Origin: Streptomyces tagetis
GTDB taxonomy: Bacteria > Actinomycetota > Actinomycetes > Streptomycetales > Streptomycetaceae
Length of the DNA: 64,000 bases
Assembly (NCBI RefSeq): GCF_018069565.1
Contig: NZ_JAGPNL010000001.1
Location: 1,798,001 to 1,862,000, forward strand
Direction of reading: 5' to 3'
The first letter of the stretch is position 1, and each line of letters begins with the position of its first letter. The notes below the pieces were generated by a model that was not told where the DNA came from, searched no databases, and saw only the letters and a program-made list of their open reading frames with translations. Positions 44,190 to 52,946 of this stretch are shown one piece after another. The position numbers were made by a program, and so were the translations under genes.

Positions 44190-45137
44190 ATGCGGGTCGT
44201 CATGTTCGGTTACCAGACCTGGGGTCACCGCACCCTGCAGGCCCTGCTGGAGTCCGAACACGACGTGGTCCTCGTCGTGACCCACCCCAGAAGCGACCAC
44301 GCCTACGAGAAGATCTGGGACGACTCGGTCGCCGACCTCGCCGAGGAACACGGCATCCCCGTCCTGCTGCGCCACCGCCCCGACGACGAGGAGCTGTTCG
44401 CGCGCCTCACCGAAGCGGACCCCGACATCATCGTGGCCAACAACTGGCGCACCTGGATTCCGCCGCGCGTCTTCCGCCTGCCGCGCCACGGCACCCTGAA
44501 CGTGCACGACTCCCTGCTGCCGAAGTACGCCGGCTTCTCCCCGCTGATCTGGGCCCTCATCAACGGCGAGAGCGAGGTCGGCGTCACCGCCCACCTCATG
44601 AACGACGAACTGGACGCCGGCGACATCGTCCGTCAGGAGGCCGTGCCCGTCGGCCCGTCGGACACCGCCACCGACCTCTTCCACAAGACCGTCGACCTCA
44701 TCGCCCCGGTCACCATCGGCGCCCTCGGCCTCATCGCCGCCGGGCAGAGCGAGTTCACCCGGCAGGACCGCTCGGAGGCCAGCTTCTTCCACAAGCGCTC
44801 CGACGAGGACAGCCGCATCGACTGGAACTGGCCCGCCGCCGACCTCGAACGCCTGGTCCGCGCCCAGTCCGAGCCCTACCCCAGCGCCTACACCCACCAC
44901 CGGGGCAAGCGGCTGGAGATCCTCGCCGCCCGCGTCTCCGAGGGCCGCTACGGCGGCACCCCCGGCCGCGTCTTCTACCGCGAGGGCGACGGCGTGGTCA
45001 TCGTCGCCGGTGCCGACGCCCGCACCGGCCGCAACCACGGCCTCGCCCTCACCCGGGTCCGTACCGAGGACGGCCGCGAACTGGCCGCCGCCGACTACTT
45101 CACCGCCATGGGCGGCTACCTCACCCGGCACCCCTGA
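44190..45137 (+). CDS. Siderophore-type formyltransferase (CchA-like)
   Basis: The 315-residue protein is related to methionyl-tRNA formyltransferase: an N-terminal formyl-transfer domain (VANNWRTWIPPRVF, HGTLNVHDSLLPKYAGFSPLIWALINGE, the family catalytic Asn/His/Asp set) and a C-terminal domain. It closely resembles CchA, which formylates delta-N-hydroxyornithine using N10-formyl-tetrahydrofolate for coelichelin. GAGGAGGA precedes ATG 44190. The iron-box promoter supports a siderophore role rather than fMet-tRNA synthesis. No NRPS or siderophore transporter is in the window, so it would act in trans. Confidence 0.85.
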   Translation: MRVVMFGYQTWGHRTLQALLESEHDVVLVVTHPRSDHAYEKIWDDSVADLAEEHGIPVLLRHRPDDEELFARLTEADPDIIVANNWRTWIPPRVFRLPRHGTLNVHDSLLPKYAGFSPLIWALINGESEVGVTAHLMNDELDAGDIVRQEAVPVGPSDTATDLFHKTVDLIAPVTIGALGLIAAGQSEFTRQDRSEASFFHKRSDEDSRIDWNWPAADLERLVRAQSEPYPSAYTHHRGKRLEILAARVSEGRYGGTPGRVFYREGDGVVIVAGADARTGRNHGLALTRVRTEDGRELAAADYFTAMGGYLTRHP

Positions 45138-45149
45138 CCCACCCTCACC

Positions 45150-45197
45150 CGCGGCGGGCCGGACCCGGGACGAACCCGGGGCCCACGGCCCGCCGCG
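45150..45197 (+). repeat. Hairpin between the formyltransferase and MbtH-like genes
   Basis: A perfect 11-bp stem (arm CGCGGCGGGCC) encloses a CCGGG/CCCGG inner stem. It starts 12 bases after the formyltransferase stop and could terminate most transcripts or protect the upstream message. Confidence 0.55.
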
Positions 45198-45251
45198 CCC
45201 CTGCCCACGGCCCGCCCCGCTCCGGCCGGCCGCACCGATCGAGGAGGACTC

Positions 45252-45470
45252 GTGACCAACCCCTTCGAGGACGAGGACGGCGTCTACCTGGTCCTCGCCA
45301 ACGACGAGGACCAGCACTCCCTGTGGCCCGCCTTCGCGGACGTCCCCACCGGATGGACCGTCGTCCACGGCGAGGACACCCGCGCCGCCTGCCTGGAGTA
45401 CGTCGAGAAGAACTGGACCGACCTGCGCCCCCGCAGCCTGCGCGAGAGCGTCGCCGCCGACCCCGCCTGA
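45252..45470 (+). CDS. MbtH-like NRPS accessory protein
   Basis: The 72-residue protein has the MbtH signature: [33 protein letters not shown] and [16 protein letters not shown]. MbtH proteins bind and activate adenylation domains of nonribosomal peptide synthetases. The GTG start at 45252 has GAGGAGGA six bases upstream. With no NRPS here, it presumably serves a synthetase encoded elsewhere, most simply the one that uses the formylated hydroxyornithine. Confidence 0.93.
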   Translation: MTNPFEDEDGVYLVLANDEDQHSLWPAFADVPTGWTVVHGEDTRAACLEYVEKNWTDLRPRSLRESVAADPA

Positions 45471-45598
45471 GACCCGCCCCGCCCGAGACCCAGCCGCCTG
45501 GGACCCGCCTCGCCAGGGCCGGCCCGCGCCCCGGGCCGGCCCCCCGCTCACCCCGCCCGCCGCCGCGCGGCGGCAACCCGAACAGCGAGACCCACCGC

Positions 45599-46411
45599 AT
45601 GCCCACCCTCTCCCACGACGGCCGGGAACTCTCCTACGACGACCAGGGCACCGGCGACCCCGTCGTCCTCGTGATGGGCGCCGGGGCCTCCCGCCGCACC
45701 TGGCACCTGCACCAGGTGCCCGCCCTGACCGCCGCCGGACACCGCGTCGTCACCCTCGACAACCGGGGCATGACCGGCGACGGACAGCCGCCCGGCACCC
45801 TCACCCTCGCCGCCATGGCCGGCGACGTGCTCGCCCTCGTCGACCACCTCGGCCTCGCCCCCTGCCGCCTCGTCGGCTTCTCCCTCGGCGCCACCATCGT
45901 CGCCGAGGCCCTGCTCGCCCGGCCCGGCGTCGCCCGCCAGGCCGTCTTCCTGGCCGGCTGCGCCCGGCCCGACGCCTTCAGCCGCGCCGTCACCCGCGCC
46001 GAGGCCGAACTCGCCCGCACCGGACTCGCCCTTCCCCCCGACGTGCACGCCGTCCACTCCGCCCTGCGCTACCTCTCGCCCGCCACCCTCCGCGACGAAC
46101 GGGCCGTCACCGACTGGCTGGACCTCTTCCGGTTCGCCCCGCCACCGCCCGGCGCCGGCCACCTCCAGCGCCTCGCCCTGGAGGAACACGGCGACCGGCG
46201 GGACGCCTACCGCGCCATCCGCACCCCCGCCCTCTGCGTCGGCTACCGCGACGACGTCGCCATCCCGGCCGCCGCCACCCGGGAACTCGCCGCCTGCCTG
46301 CCCCACGCCCGCTACACCGAACTGGCCGACTGCGGACACTACGGCCACCTCGAACGCCCCGCCGAAGTCAACGCCGCCCTCCTGGACTTCTTCGCCGAGG
46401 ACCGGGCATGA
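45599..46411 (+). CDS. Alpha/beta hydrolase
   Basis: The 270-residue hydrolase has the nucleophile elbow VGFSLGATIV, an oxyanion VMGAGASRRTW segment and a C-terminal catalytic His in DCGHYGHLERPAEV. The form is typical of epoxide-hydrolase/esterase-like alpha/beta hydrolases. It might release ferric-siderophore iron or act as a type II thioesterase, given its place after the MbtH-like gene, but the sequence does not decide. Start ATG 45599 with a weak ribosome-binding site, 128 bases after the MbtH-like gene. Confidence 0.8.
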   Translation: MPTLSHDGRELSYDDQGTGDPVVLVMGAGASRRTWHLHQVPALTAAGHRVVTLDNRGMTGDGQPPGTLTLAAMAGDVLALVDHLGLAPCRLVGFSLGATIVAEALLARPGVARQAVFLAGCARPDAFSRAVTRAEAELARTGLALPPDVHAVHSALRYLSPATLRDERAVTDWLDLFRFAPPPPGAGHLQRLALEEHGDRRDAYRAIRTPALCVGYRDDVAIPAAATRELAACLPHARYTELADCGHYGHLERPAEVNAALLDFFAEDRA

Positions 46412-46477
46412 CCTCCGGGGCCCGTGGCCGACCGCCCTCGGCCGGCCCGCGCACCCCGTGACCCCCCGGAGGACGCC

Positions 46478-47974
46478 GTGACCGACCCCCGTACCCCCGC
46501 GCCACCCGTCACCCTGCTCGACGTGCGCCTCGGCGCGGGCGGCCCGCCCAGCGACGTCCGCGTCGAGGACGGGCGCGTCATAGCCGTCCACCCGGCCGGA
46601 ACGGCGCCCCGCGCCCCGGGCCCGCGCCTCGACCTCGACGGCCGCACCCTGCTGCCCGGACTCTGGGACCGCCACGTCCACATGGTCCAGTGGGCCGGCC
46701 TCCGCCGCCGCCTCGACCTCTCCGCCGCCGGCTCGGCCCGCGCCGCCGCCGGTGCCGCCGCCGTCCGCGCCGCCGGCCTGCCCCCGGGCGAACCGCTCGT
46801 CGGCTACGGCTTCCGCGACGGACTGTGGCCCGACACGCCCCACAAACGCCTGCTGGACGCCGTCGTACCGGACCGGCCCGCCCTGCTCATCGGCGCCGAC
46901 CTGCACACCGCCTGGCTCAACTCGCCCGCCCTCGCCGCCGCCGGACACGGCGACCACCCCACCGGCCTGCTCCGCGAGGACGCCTGCATGCGGGCCATCG
47001 CCGAGGTCACCCGGACCACCCCCGAGACGACCGACCGCTGGGTCGACGAAGCCTGCCGGGCCGCCGCCGCCCGCGGCGTCACCGGCGTCGTCGACTTCGA
47101 GTACGCCGACAACGTCACCGACTGGACCCGCCGCGCCGCCGCCCGGCCCGTCCCGCTCCGCGTCGCCGCCGCCGTCTGGCCCCGCGACCTCGACGCCGTG
47201 CTCGCCCGCGGACTGCGCACCGGGACCCCGCTGCCCGCCGGGGACGGCCTGGTGCAGGTCGGCCCGCTCAAGGTGCTCTCCGACGGCTCCCTCAACACCC
47301 GTACCGCGCTCTGCCACGACCCCTATCCGGGCCTCGACCCCGCGGACCCCGCCTCCCACGGTCTGGAGGAGGTGCCCCTCGCCGACCTCGTCGCGCTGCT
47401 GCGCCGCGCCGCCGCCCACGGCCTCGTCCCCGCCGTGCACGCCATCGGGGACCGCGCCAACGAGGCCGCCCTGGACGCCTTCGAGGCGGTCCGCTGCCCC
47501 GGCCGGATCGAACACGGCCAGTTGCTCGCCGCCAAGGACGTGCCGCGCTTCGCGGAACTCGGCGTCACCGTCGGCGTCCAGCCCACCCACGCCGTGGACG
47601 ACCGGGACATCGCCGACCGGCACTGGGCCGGCCGCACCCACCGGGCCTACGCCTTCGCCGACCTGCTCGCCGCCGGGGCCGAGCTGGAACTCGGCTCCGA
47701 CGCCCCCGTCGCCCCGCTCGACCCCTGGCTGACCATCGCCTCGGCCGTCACCCGGACCGGCGACGGACGCCCGCCCTGGCACCCCGAGCAGCGCATCCCC
47801 GTCCGGGCGGCGCTCACCGCCTCCTGCCGCGGCCGGCGCCTGGTCCGCGTCGGGGACCCGGCCGACCTGGTCGTCACCGACGCCGACCCGCTCACCGCGG
47901 ACCCGGACACCCTGCGCGCCATGCCGGTGCACGCCACGATGGTCGCCGGTACCTGGACCCACCCCCCGTCCTGA
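46478..47974 (+). CDS. Amidohydrolase family protein (YtcJ-like)
   Basis: The 498-residue metal-dependent hydrolase of the amidohydrolase 3 group has LPGLWDRHVHMVQW (HxH metal site), LKVLSDGSLNTRTALC, VHAIGDRAN, RIEHGQL and ELGSDAPVAPLDPW (final Asp). The usual substrates are cyclic or linear amides. GTG 46478 has GGAGG six bases upstream. It follows the alpha/beta hydrolase by 66 bases and may share its transcript; no link to siderophores is known. Confidence 0.85.
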   Translation: MTDPRTPAPPVTLLDVRLGAGGPPSDVRVEDGRVIAVHPAGTAPRAPGPRLDLDGRTLLPGLWDRHVHMVQWAGLRRRLDLSAAGSARAAAGAAAVRAAGLPPGEPLVGYGFRDGLWPDTPHKRLLDAVVPDRPALLIGADLHTAWLNSPALAAAGHGDHPTGLLREDACMRAIAEVTRTTPETTDRWVDEACRAAAARGVTGVVDFEYADNVTDWTRRAAARPVPLRVAAAVWPRDLDAVLARGLRTGTPLPAGDGLVQVGPLKVLSDGSLNTRTALCHDPYPGLDPADPASHGLEEVPLADLVALLRRAAAHGLVPAVHAIGDRANEAALDAFEAVRCPGRIEHGQLLAAKDVPRFAELGVTVGVQPTHAVDDRDIADRHWAGRTHRAYAFADLLAAGAELELGSDAPVAPLDPWLTIASAVTRTGDGRPPWHPEQRIPVRAALTASCRGRRLVRVGDPADLVVTDADPLTADPDTLRAMPVHATMVAGTWTHPPS

Positions 47975-47981
47975 ACGGCGA

Positions 47982-48024
47982 CCGGGCCGGCCGGCCGTGC
48001 GGGCGCACGACTCGGCCGGCCCGG
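47982..48024. terminator. Bidirectional terminator between convergent genes
   Basis: Arms CCGGGCCGGCCG and its complement form a 12-bp stem with an inner GTGCG/CGCAC stem. It lies between the amidohydrolase stop and the stop of the PA14-domain gene. Confidence 0.75.
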
Positions 48025-48032
48025 CGCCGGGC

Positions 48033-51000
48033 TCAGCCCAGCGGCTTGACGCGGATGTCGCGGAACCGCACCTTGTTCCCGTGGTCCTGCAACCGGATCG
48101 CCCCGGCCATGGGCGTCTCGGCCCGGCCCGAGGCGGTGGGCCCGTCGAGCACCACGTCGTCGTGGACCGTGACGCCGTTCCACACCACGCTCACCCGGGC
48201 GTCGGCCGTCTTGCGGCCGTCGGCACCGTAACGGGCGGACCGGAAGACCACGTCGTACGTCTGCCAGGTCTCCGGCGCCCGCGCCGCGTTCACGTCCGCC
48301 GCCTTCTTCAGGTACAGCGCCCCGGCCCCGTCGAGCGCCGGGGCGGGGGCGCCGTGGGAGTCGAGGATCTGCAACTCGTAGCGGTCCTGGAGGAAGACGC
48401 CGCTGTTGCCCCGGTCCTGCCCGGTCACCTCCGGCGGCAGCAGCGGCACCCGGAACTCCAGGTGCAGCGCGAAGTCCTGGTAGGCGTCCTTGGTGCGGAT
48501 GTCGCCGCAGCACACCTCCATGGACCGCTCCTCGGCGGCCGGCCAGGCGAGCGGCCGGCCGTCCGTGTGCTGCCACTGCTCCCGCGAGGCGTCCGATCCG
48601 TCGAAGAGGACCGTCTCGGCGCCCTGCGGGCGGACGGTGATCAGGTCGAGGTTGACGTGGCCGGTGTCACCGGGGTCGTACCGGTAGGAGAGCGTGTTGG
48701 CGCCCGCCCGGAGCGTCACCCGCTCGGTCCGCGTCGACCAGGTGTCCCAGTCGCCGGTGGAGGGCAGTTCCGTCTGGCGCACCTTCTTCCCGTTGGCGTA
48801 CAGGGACAGGGACTTGGTGCCCTGGAAGGGGTTCGGCCCGTTGGAGTAGCGCAGGTTCACGTCGTAGGAGCCGGCCCGGGGCACCGTCACGTCGAACGTG
48901 GTGGCGCCCTTGCCCTCGGTGGAGTAGCGGTCCACGAAACCGCTGCCGGAGTAGCCGGAGTGGTCGGTGTTGACGCCGGCGGTCCCGGTCAGCCGGGCCT
49001 CCTCCGCCTCGTAGAGCGGGCCGGGCTGCGGCTGGGTGCCGGGCACGGCGTTCAGCGTGTACCAGGCTTCGGTGCTCCACAGGCTCTCGCCGGAGGCCGA
49101 GGCGAAGGGGCGCGGCGAGCGCAGGTGCACGACCCGGCCCGGCTTCAGCCCGTCCAGCAGCACCCGGACGGTGCGGCCGTCCTTGGCGAGCGTCGCCGAC
49201 CGTACGGCCAGCGACTCCTGGGCGATCTTGGGGCCGCCGTAGGACGCGGTCGGCGTGTACCGCCACTGCTCGGCGCGGTAGCGCTTGGCCAACTCCGCCG
49301 CCGTCTCGGCGGAGAGCGGCTGCGTGTACGTCAGGTCGAAGCCGCCGGAGACGGCCTTCATGCTCAGGATGTCGAAGGTGTCGCCGCCGTTGGGCGTGAG
49401 CTTCTGGAGCCCGAACCGCAGCTTGCCCTCCTGGCCCCAGTTGCCGTCGGCGCCCAGCCCGCCGGCGTAGACCGCGCCGTCGGGGCCCAGGGTGATCCGG
49501 TTGACGCCGGCCTCCAGGCCCTGGGTGTAGCGGAAGACGGCGCCCTGGTACTGGCCCTTGACCTTCTCCAGGTAGGCCCGCTGGAGGCCGCCGTAGGTGA
49601 CGTCGCCGATCAGCATCTGTCCCGCGAACCGGCCCTTGGTCAGGTACAGCGGCGTGGAGGGCGAGTTGGCGATCTCGTTCTGCGGCAGCCACAGCACCGG
49701 CTCGGTGACGGGGGAGTCCTCGAACGGCCCGGCGGGCTCGGTGTAGTGGTTGAAGAAGCGGTCCTGCTTGATCTGGACCAGCTTGGACGAGGGGAGCCAG
49801 CCGCCCTGGTTGTCGGTGGCGAACAGGCCGCCCTCAGGCCCCCAGCCGATCCCGTTGGGCGTGCGCAGACCGCCCGCGATCGGACTGATCTTGCCCGTCC
49901 TTGCGTGCACCTTGTACGTGGTGCCGCGGCCCGGCGCGGGCTGCGGGACGGTGGTCGCGCCGCCCAGGTCGATGGCGACCGACAGGTTCACGTAGAAGTA
50001 GCCGTCGCGGTGGAGCAGCCCGAAGGCGAACTCGTGGAAGTTGCCGCCGTAGGGCCAGGTCGCCACCGTGCGGTACTCGTCCGTCACGCCGTCGCCGTCG
50101 CGGTCGACCAGGCGGGTCAGCTCGTGCTTCTGCGACACGTACAGCGAACCGTCGACGTACGCGATGCCCATCGGCTCGCGCAGCCCGCTCGCCACCTTCT
50201 TCACGGTGACCTTGTCCCGGCTGGTGGCGCCGGTGACGTGGTCGAGCAGGTACACCTCCCCGGCAACGTTGTCGCTGCCGCCCCACGTGGTGATCGCCAG
50301 GCGCCCGTCGGGCAGCCAGTCCATGCCGCTGACCTGCGGTTCGAAGCCCTGGGGGCGCAGGTCGGTGAGGGTGAGGTCGGGACGTACGGAGGTGAGCGGC
50401 AGACCGTCGCCGGGGGAGTCGCCGGACGCCTCGCACTCCTTGCGGCCCGGCGCGGTGACCCGGACGACCCCGGCGTCGGTGCTCAGCGCCTCGCGGGGCA
50501 CGACGCTGAACTGGCTCTCGCCGGGCGGTTTCCAGGCGAGCTGGAGGCGTTCGTCGCCGTCGCGTTCGAAGTGGTCGATGCGCAGCGGGTGCGCTCCGGC
50601 GGTGAGGTGGACGGTGCCGTCCTTCGGTTCGGCGCCGTGCAGTCCGTCGTGGTCGACGACGGTGCTGCCGTCCAGACGGAGCCGGGAGCCGTCGTCGCTG
50701 GTGAGACGGAAGGTGTACGAGCCCTCGCTGGGCGCGACGAGGTAACCGGTCGCCTCGCTCACGAAGTTGGCGGAGAAGCCGCCGAAGTCGGCGGGGGTGG
50801 ACCAGTCGACCGTCGGCATCAGCCGGTCGTGGTTGGGGGTCTGGCCCGGCTTGAGCGTGCACAGGGCGCTCAGCGGGGTCTGCATGTCGTACACGCGCAG
50901 GGTGACGCCGGGCTCCTGCGGCGGGAGGTCGGCGAAGGCGGGCGAGGGGGCGGCGGAGGCGGTCGAGGGGGCGGCGGAGGCGGCGCCGGCGGCCGGGGCG

Positions 51001-51083
51001 GTCAGCGCGCCGCCCGCCAGGACGCCCGCCGTCAGCAGGGGTATGAGGAGTCTTCTGGAGCGGGGGAACAGACGGTGGGGCAA
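48033..51083 (-). CDS. Secreted multidomain protein: PA14, beta-propeller, CBM6/35-like, DUF1080
   Basis: I take a TTG at 51083, five bases after GGAGGA, as start (1016 residues) because a normal signal peptide (HRLFPRSRRLLIPLLTAGVL... AGA) follows at once; an ATG at 51191 would bury it. The order is PA14-like glycan-binding domain (about 55-190, FTNVSDDGSRLRL-type core), a dehydrogenase/NHL-type beta-propeller (about 225-560, VSGMDWLPDGRLAITTWGG), a linker, a CBM6/35-like domain (about 690-820, YEAEEARLTG) and a C-terminal DUF1080 3-keto-disaccharide-hydrolase-type domain (LFDGSD, DYRNSG-like GNSGVFLQDRYELQILDS). It probably acts on extracellular glycans; the actual reaction is unknown. Confidence 0.82.
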   Translation of the reverse strand: MPHRLFPRSRRLLIPLLTAGVLAGGALTAPAAGAASAAPSTASAAPSPAFADLPPQEPGVTLRVYDMQTPLSALCTLKPGQTPNHDRLMPTVDWSTPADFGGFSANFVSEATGYLVAPSEGSYTFRLTSDDGSRLRLDGSTVVDHDGLHGAEPKDGTVHLTAGAHPLRIDHFERDGDERLQLAWKPPGESQFSVVPREALSTDAGVVRVTAPGRKECEASGDSPGDGLPLTSVRPDLTLTDLRPQGFEPQVSGMDWLPDGRLAITTWGGSDNVAGEVYLLDHVTGATSRDKVTVKKVASGLREPMGIAYVDGSLYVSQKHELTRLVDRDGDGVTDEYRTVATWPYGGNFHEFAFGLLHRDGYFYVNLSVAIDLGGATTVPQPAPGRGTTYKVHARTGKISPIAGGLRTPNGIGWGPEGGLFATDNQGGWLPSSKLVQIKQDRFFNHYTEPAGPFEDSPVTEPVLWLPQNEIANSPSTPLYLTKGRFAGQMLIGDVTYGGLQRAYLEKVKGQYQGAVFRYTQGLEAGVNRITLGPDGAVYAGGLGADGNWGQEGKLRFGLQKLTPNGGDTFDILSMKAVSGGFDLTYTQPLSAETAAELAKRYRAEQWRYTPTASYGGPKIAQESLAVRSATLAKDGRTVRVLLDGLKPGRVVHLRSPRPFASASGESLWSTEAWYTLNAVPGTQPQPGPLYEAEEARLTGTAGVNTDHSGYSGSGFVDRYSTEGKGATTFDVTVPRAGSYDVNLRYSNGPNPFQGTKSLSLYANGKKVRQTELPSTGDWDTWSTRTERVTLRAGANTLSYRYDPGDTGHVNLDLITVRPQGAETVLFDGSDASREQWQHTDGRPLAWPAAEERSMEVCCGDIRTKDAYQDFALHLEFRVPLLPPEVTGQDRGNSGVFLQDRYELQILDSHGAPAPALDGAGALYLKKAADVNAARAPETWQTYDVVFRSARYGADGRKTADARVSVVWNGVTVHDDVVLDGPTASGRAETPMAGAIRLQDHGNKVRFRDIRVKPLG

Positions 51084-51390
51084 GGGTCCTCCTGGGATGG
51101 GGACCGGACCGTGCCGGATGTCGCTCCGGTCGTCCGCGGCTGGACTGCGGTTCCGCCGCCAAGGTAGGAGACTTCTGCTTGACATGTCCATACTTTGTCA
51201 CCGGTGTGTGAAAAGTAGGCCGGGCCGCGCGGGAAGCCCTCCGCCGCCCCCGGGCACCGGAGTTGAGGGACCGCGGCGCCGGATGCCGGGAACCTCCCGG
51301 AATGAGGTCCGTCACAGCGCCTTCCGGCCCGGCGGCCCGCTCTGGTACACGTGGCGGTGACCGCCCGTTCCCCCGTGAAAGCACCGCCCC
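51084..51390. other. Divergent intergenic region
   Basis: About 300 bases between the leftward PA14-domain gene and the rightward DUF6400-like gene. The AT-rich patch 51165-51220 (CATACTTTGTCACC, GTGTGTGAAAAGTAGG) is the probable promoter zone of the leftward gene. I could not define box pairs and saw no repeat. Confidence 0.4.
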
Positions 51391-51636
51391 ATGGACGACC
51401 GCTCCGGCCACCTGGCCTTCACCCTCGACCTCACCCTGGAGGAGGCCCGCCGCCGGGCCGAGGTGATCGCCGCGCTCGGCCCCGACTGGGACCCCGTCGC
51501 CGCCCTCCGCGCCGAGGAGGCCGCCCGGGACCTGCTCTACTCGGGGCTCGACGCCGACCAGGAGCGGACCTACGCGATGCTGGTCGAGGCCGGGGTGCTG
51601 CCGGGACGGGACACGGGCGATGCGGCTGCCCATTGA
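51391..51636 (+). CDS. DUF6400-like small protein
   Basis: The 81-residue soluble protein (LTLEEARRRAEVIAALGPDWDPVAALRAEEAARDLLYSGLDADQERTYAMLVEAGVLP) matches a small actinobacterial family that I recall as DUF6400 and that tends to sit beside [NiFe]-hydrogenase genes. It is probably all helical. The ribosome-binding site is weak. Its end overlaps the next small gene by 17 bases, so they form a two-gene unit converging on hypE. The function is unknown. Confidence 0.68.
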   Translation: MDDRSGHLAFTLDLTLEEARRRAEVIAALGPDWDPVAALRAEEAARDLLYSGLDADQERTYAMLVEAGVLPGRDTGDAAAH

Positions 51637-51850
51637 CCCCCAGGCGGACCGCGCCCGCCGCGCCTGGGTGCCCTGCCCCGCCTGCGACGACGCCCGCGAC
51701 TGCGTGAGCTGCGCCGAGCGGCGCAACTGCGCGGCGCACTGGCGCTACCTCATCGCCAACGAGGGGCCCACGGTCCACCTCCAGTGCCCCGGCTGCACCC
51801 ACACCTGGGCCCTGGACACCCGGCCGGGCCGGCGCCGCCCAGGCGCCTGA
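51620..51850 (+). CDS. Cys-rich zinc-ribbon-like small protein
   Basis: The 76-residue protein holds seven cysteines in paired patterns (CPACDDARDCVSCAERRNC, then QCPGCTHTW), suggesting one or two zinc sites of ribbon type. It overlaps the DUF6400-like gene and converges on hypE with 28 bases between the stops. The context suggests a role in hydrogenase maturation or electron transfer, but that is inference; a general nucleic-acid-binding ribbon is equally possible. Confidence 0.65.
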   Translation: MRLPIDPQADRARRAWVPCPACDDARDCVSCAERRNCAAHWRYLIANEGPTVHLQCPGCTHTWALDTRPGRRRPGA

Positions 51851-51878
51851 GCGGCCCCGCGCGGCCCGGCCCCCGCGC

Positions 51879-52946
51879 TCAGCAGATCCGGGGCAACTGC
51901 TCGCCGAGCGGCAGGTCCACCACCCGGGTACCGCCCAGCCCGGTACGGGCCACCACCATCCCGGGGTGCTCCGGCACCGCCTCGCCGACCACCGCCGCCT
52001 CCGCCCCGAGCGGGTGGGCCCGCATCGCGGCCAGGACGGCGTCGGCGTGCTCCCGGGGCACGAACGCGACGAGCTTGCCCTCGTTCGCCACGTACATCGG
52101 GTCCAGGCCCAGCACGGCACAGGCGTTGGCCACCGGCTCCGGCACCGGCACCGCGCCCTCCCGGATCACCACGCCCGTCCCGGAGGCGGCGGCGATCTCG
52201 TTGAGCGAGGCCGCCAGCCCGCCCCGGGTCGGGTCCCGCAGCACGTGCAGGTCGGGCGTGACCGCCAGCATGTCCCGCACCAGTCCGCCCAGGGCCGCGC
52301 AGTCGCTCTCGATCTCGACGCCGAACCGCAGGTTCTCCCGCTCGCTCAGGATCGCCACGCCGTGGGCGCCGATGCTCCCGCTGACGATGACGACGTCGCC
52401 GGGGACCACCCGCTCGGGACGCAGGTCGACACCGTCCGGGATGAGCCCGATGCCCGAGGTGGTGAGGTAGACGCCGTCGCCGTGCCCGGACTCGACCACC
52501 TTCGTGTCGCCGGTCACCACCCGGACCCCGGCGGTGCGCGCGGCCTCGCCCAGCGCCGCGGCCACCCGGGAGACGGTGTCGATCTCGACGCCCTCCTCCA
52601 GGATCATCCCGCAGGACAGGAAGGCGGCCCGCGCCCCGCTCATCGCCAGGTCGTTGACGGTGCCGTTGACCGCGAGGTCCCCGATGCTGCCGCCGGGGAA
52701 GAAGAGGGGCCGCACCACGAAGGAGTCGGTGGAGAACGCGAGCCGCGCGCCGCCGAGTTCGACCGCCGCGGCGTCGGTCAGCGCACCGGGCCCGGCCTCG
52801 CCCAGCCCCGGCAGCACCACCTGCTCCAGCAGTTCGGCCGAGAGGGCGCCGCCCCCGCCGTGCCCCATCACCACACGCGGTCCGTCGCGCAGCGGGGCGG
52901 GGCAGGTCCAGGCCAGCATGTCCGGGCGTACGGAGGTCTCAGACAA
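51879..52946 (-). CDS. hypE: Hydrogenase maturation protein HypE
   Basis: The 355-residue PurM-like enzyme dehydrates the thiocarbamate on its own C-terminal Cys to a thiocyanate, the source of the CN ligands of the [NiFe] site. The C-terminus PRIC is present, as are GHGGGGALS and [13 protein letters not shown]. The start is TTG at 52946, overlapping the hypD stop by eight bases, with GGAGGG eight bases upstream. It is the last gene of the hypA-B-F-C-D-E run. Confidence 0.94.
   Translation of the reverse strand: MSETSVRPDMLAWTCPAPLRDGPRVVMGHGGGGALSAELLEQVVLPGLGEAGPGALTDAAAVELGGARLAFSTDSFVVRPLFFPGGSIGDLAVNGTVNDLAMSGARAAFLSCGMILEEGVEIDTVSRVAAALGEAARTAGVRVVTGDTKVVESGHGDGVYLTTSGIGLIPDGVDLRPERVVPGDVVIVSGSIGAHGVAILSERENLRFGVEIESDCAALGGLVRDMLAVTPDLHVLRDPTRGGLAASLNEIAAASGTGVVIREGAVPVPEPVANACAVLGLDPMYVANEGKLVAFVPREHADAVLAAMRAHPLGAEAAVVGEAVPEHPGMVVARTGLGGTRVVDLPLGEQLPRIC

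Noticed and set aside
48003..51167. A 1056-codon frame on the plus strand opposite the PA14-domain gene
   Set aside because: Low-complexity composition and no ribosome-binding site; the opposite strand has clear domains.
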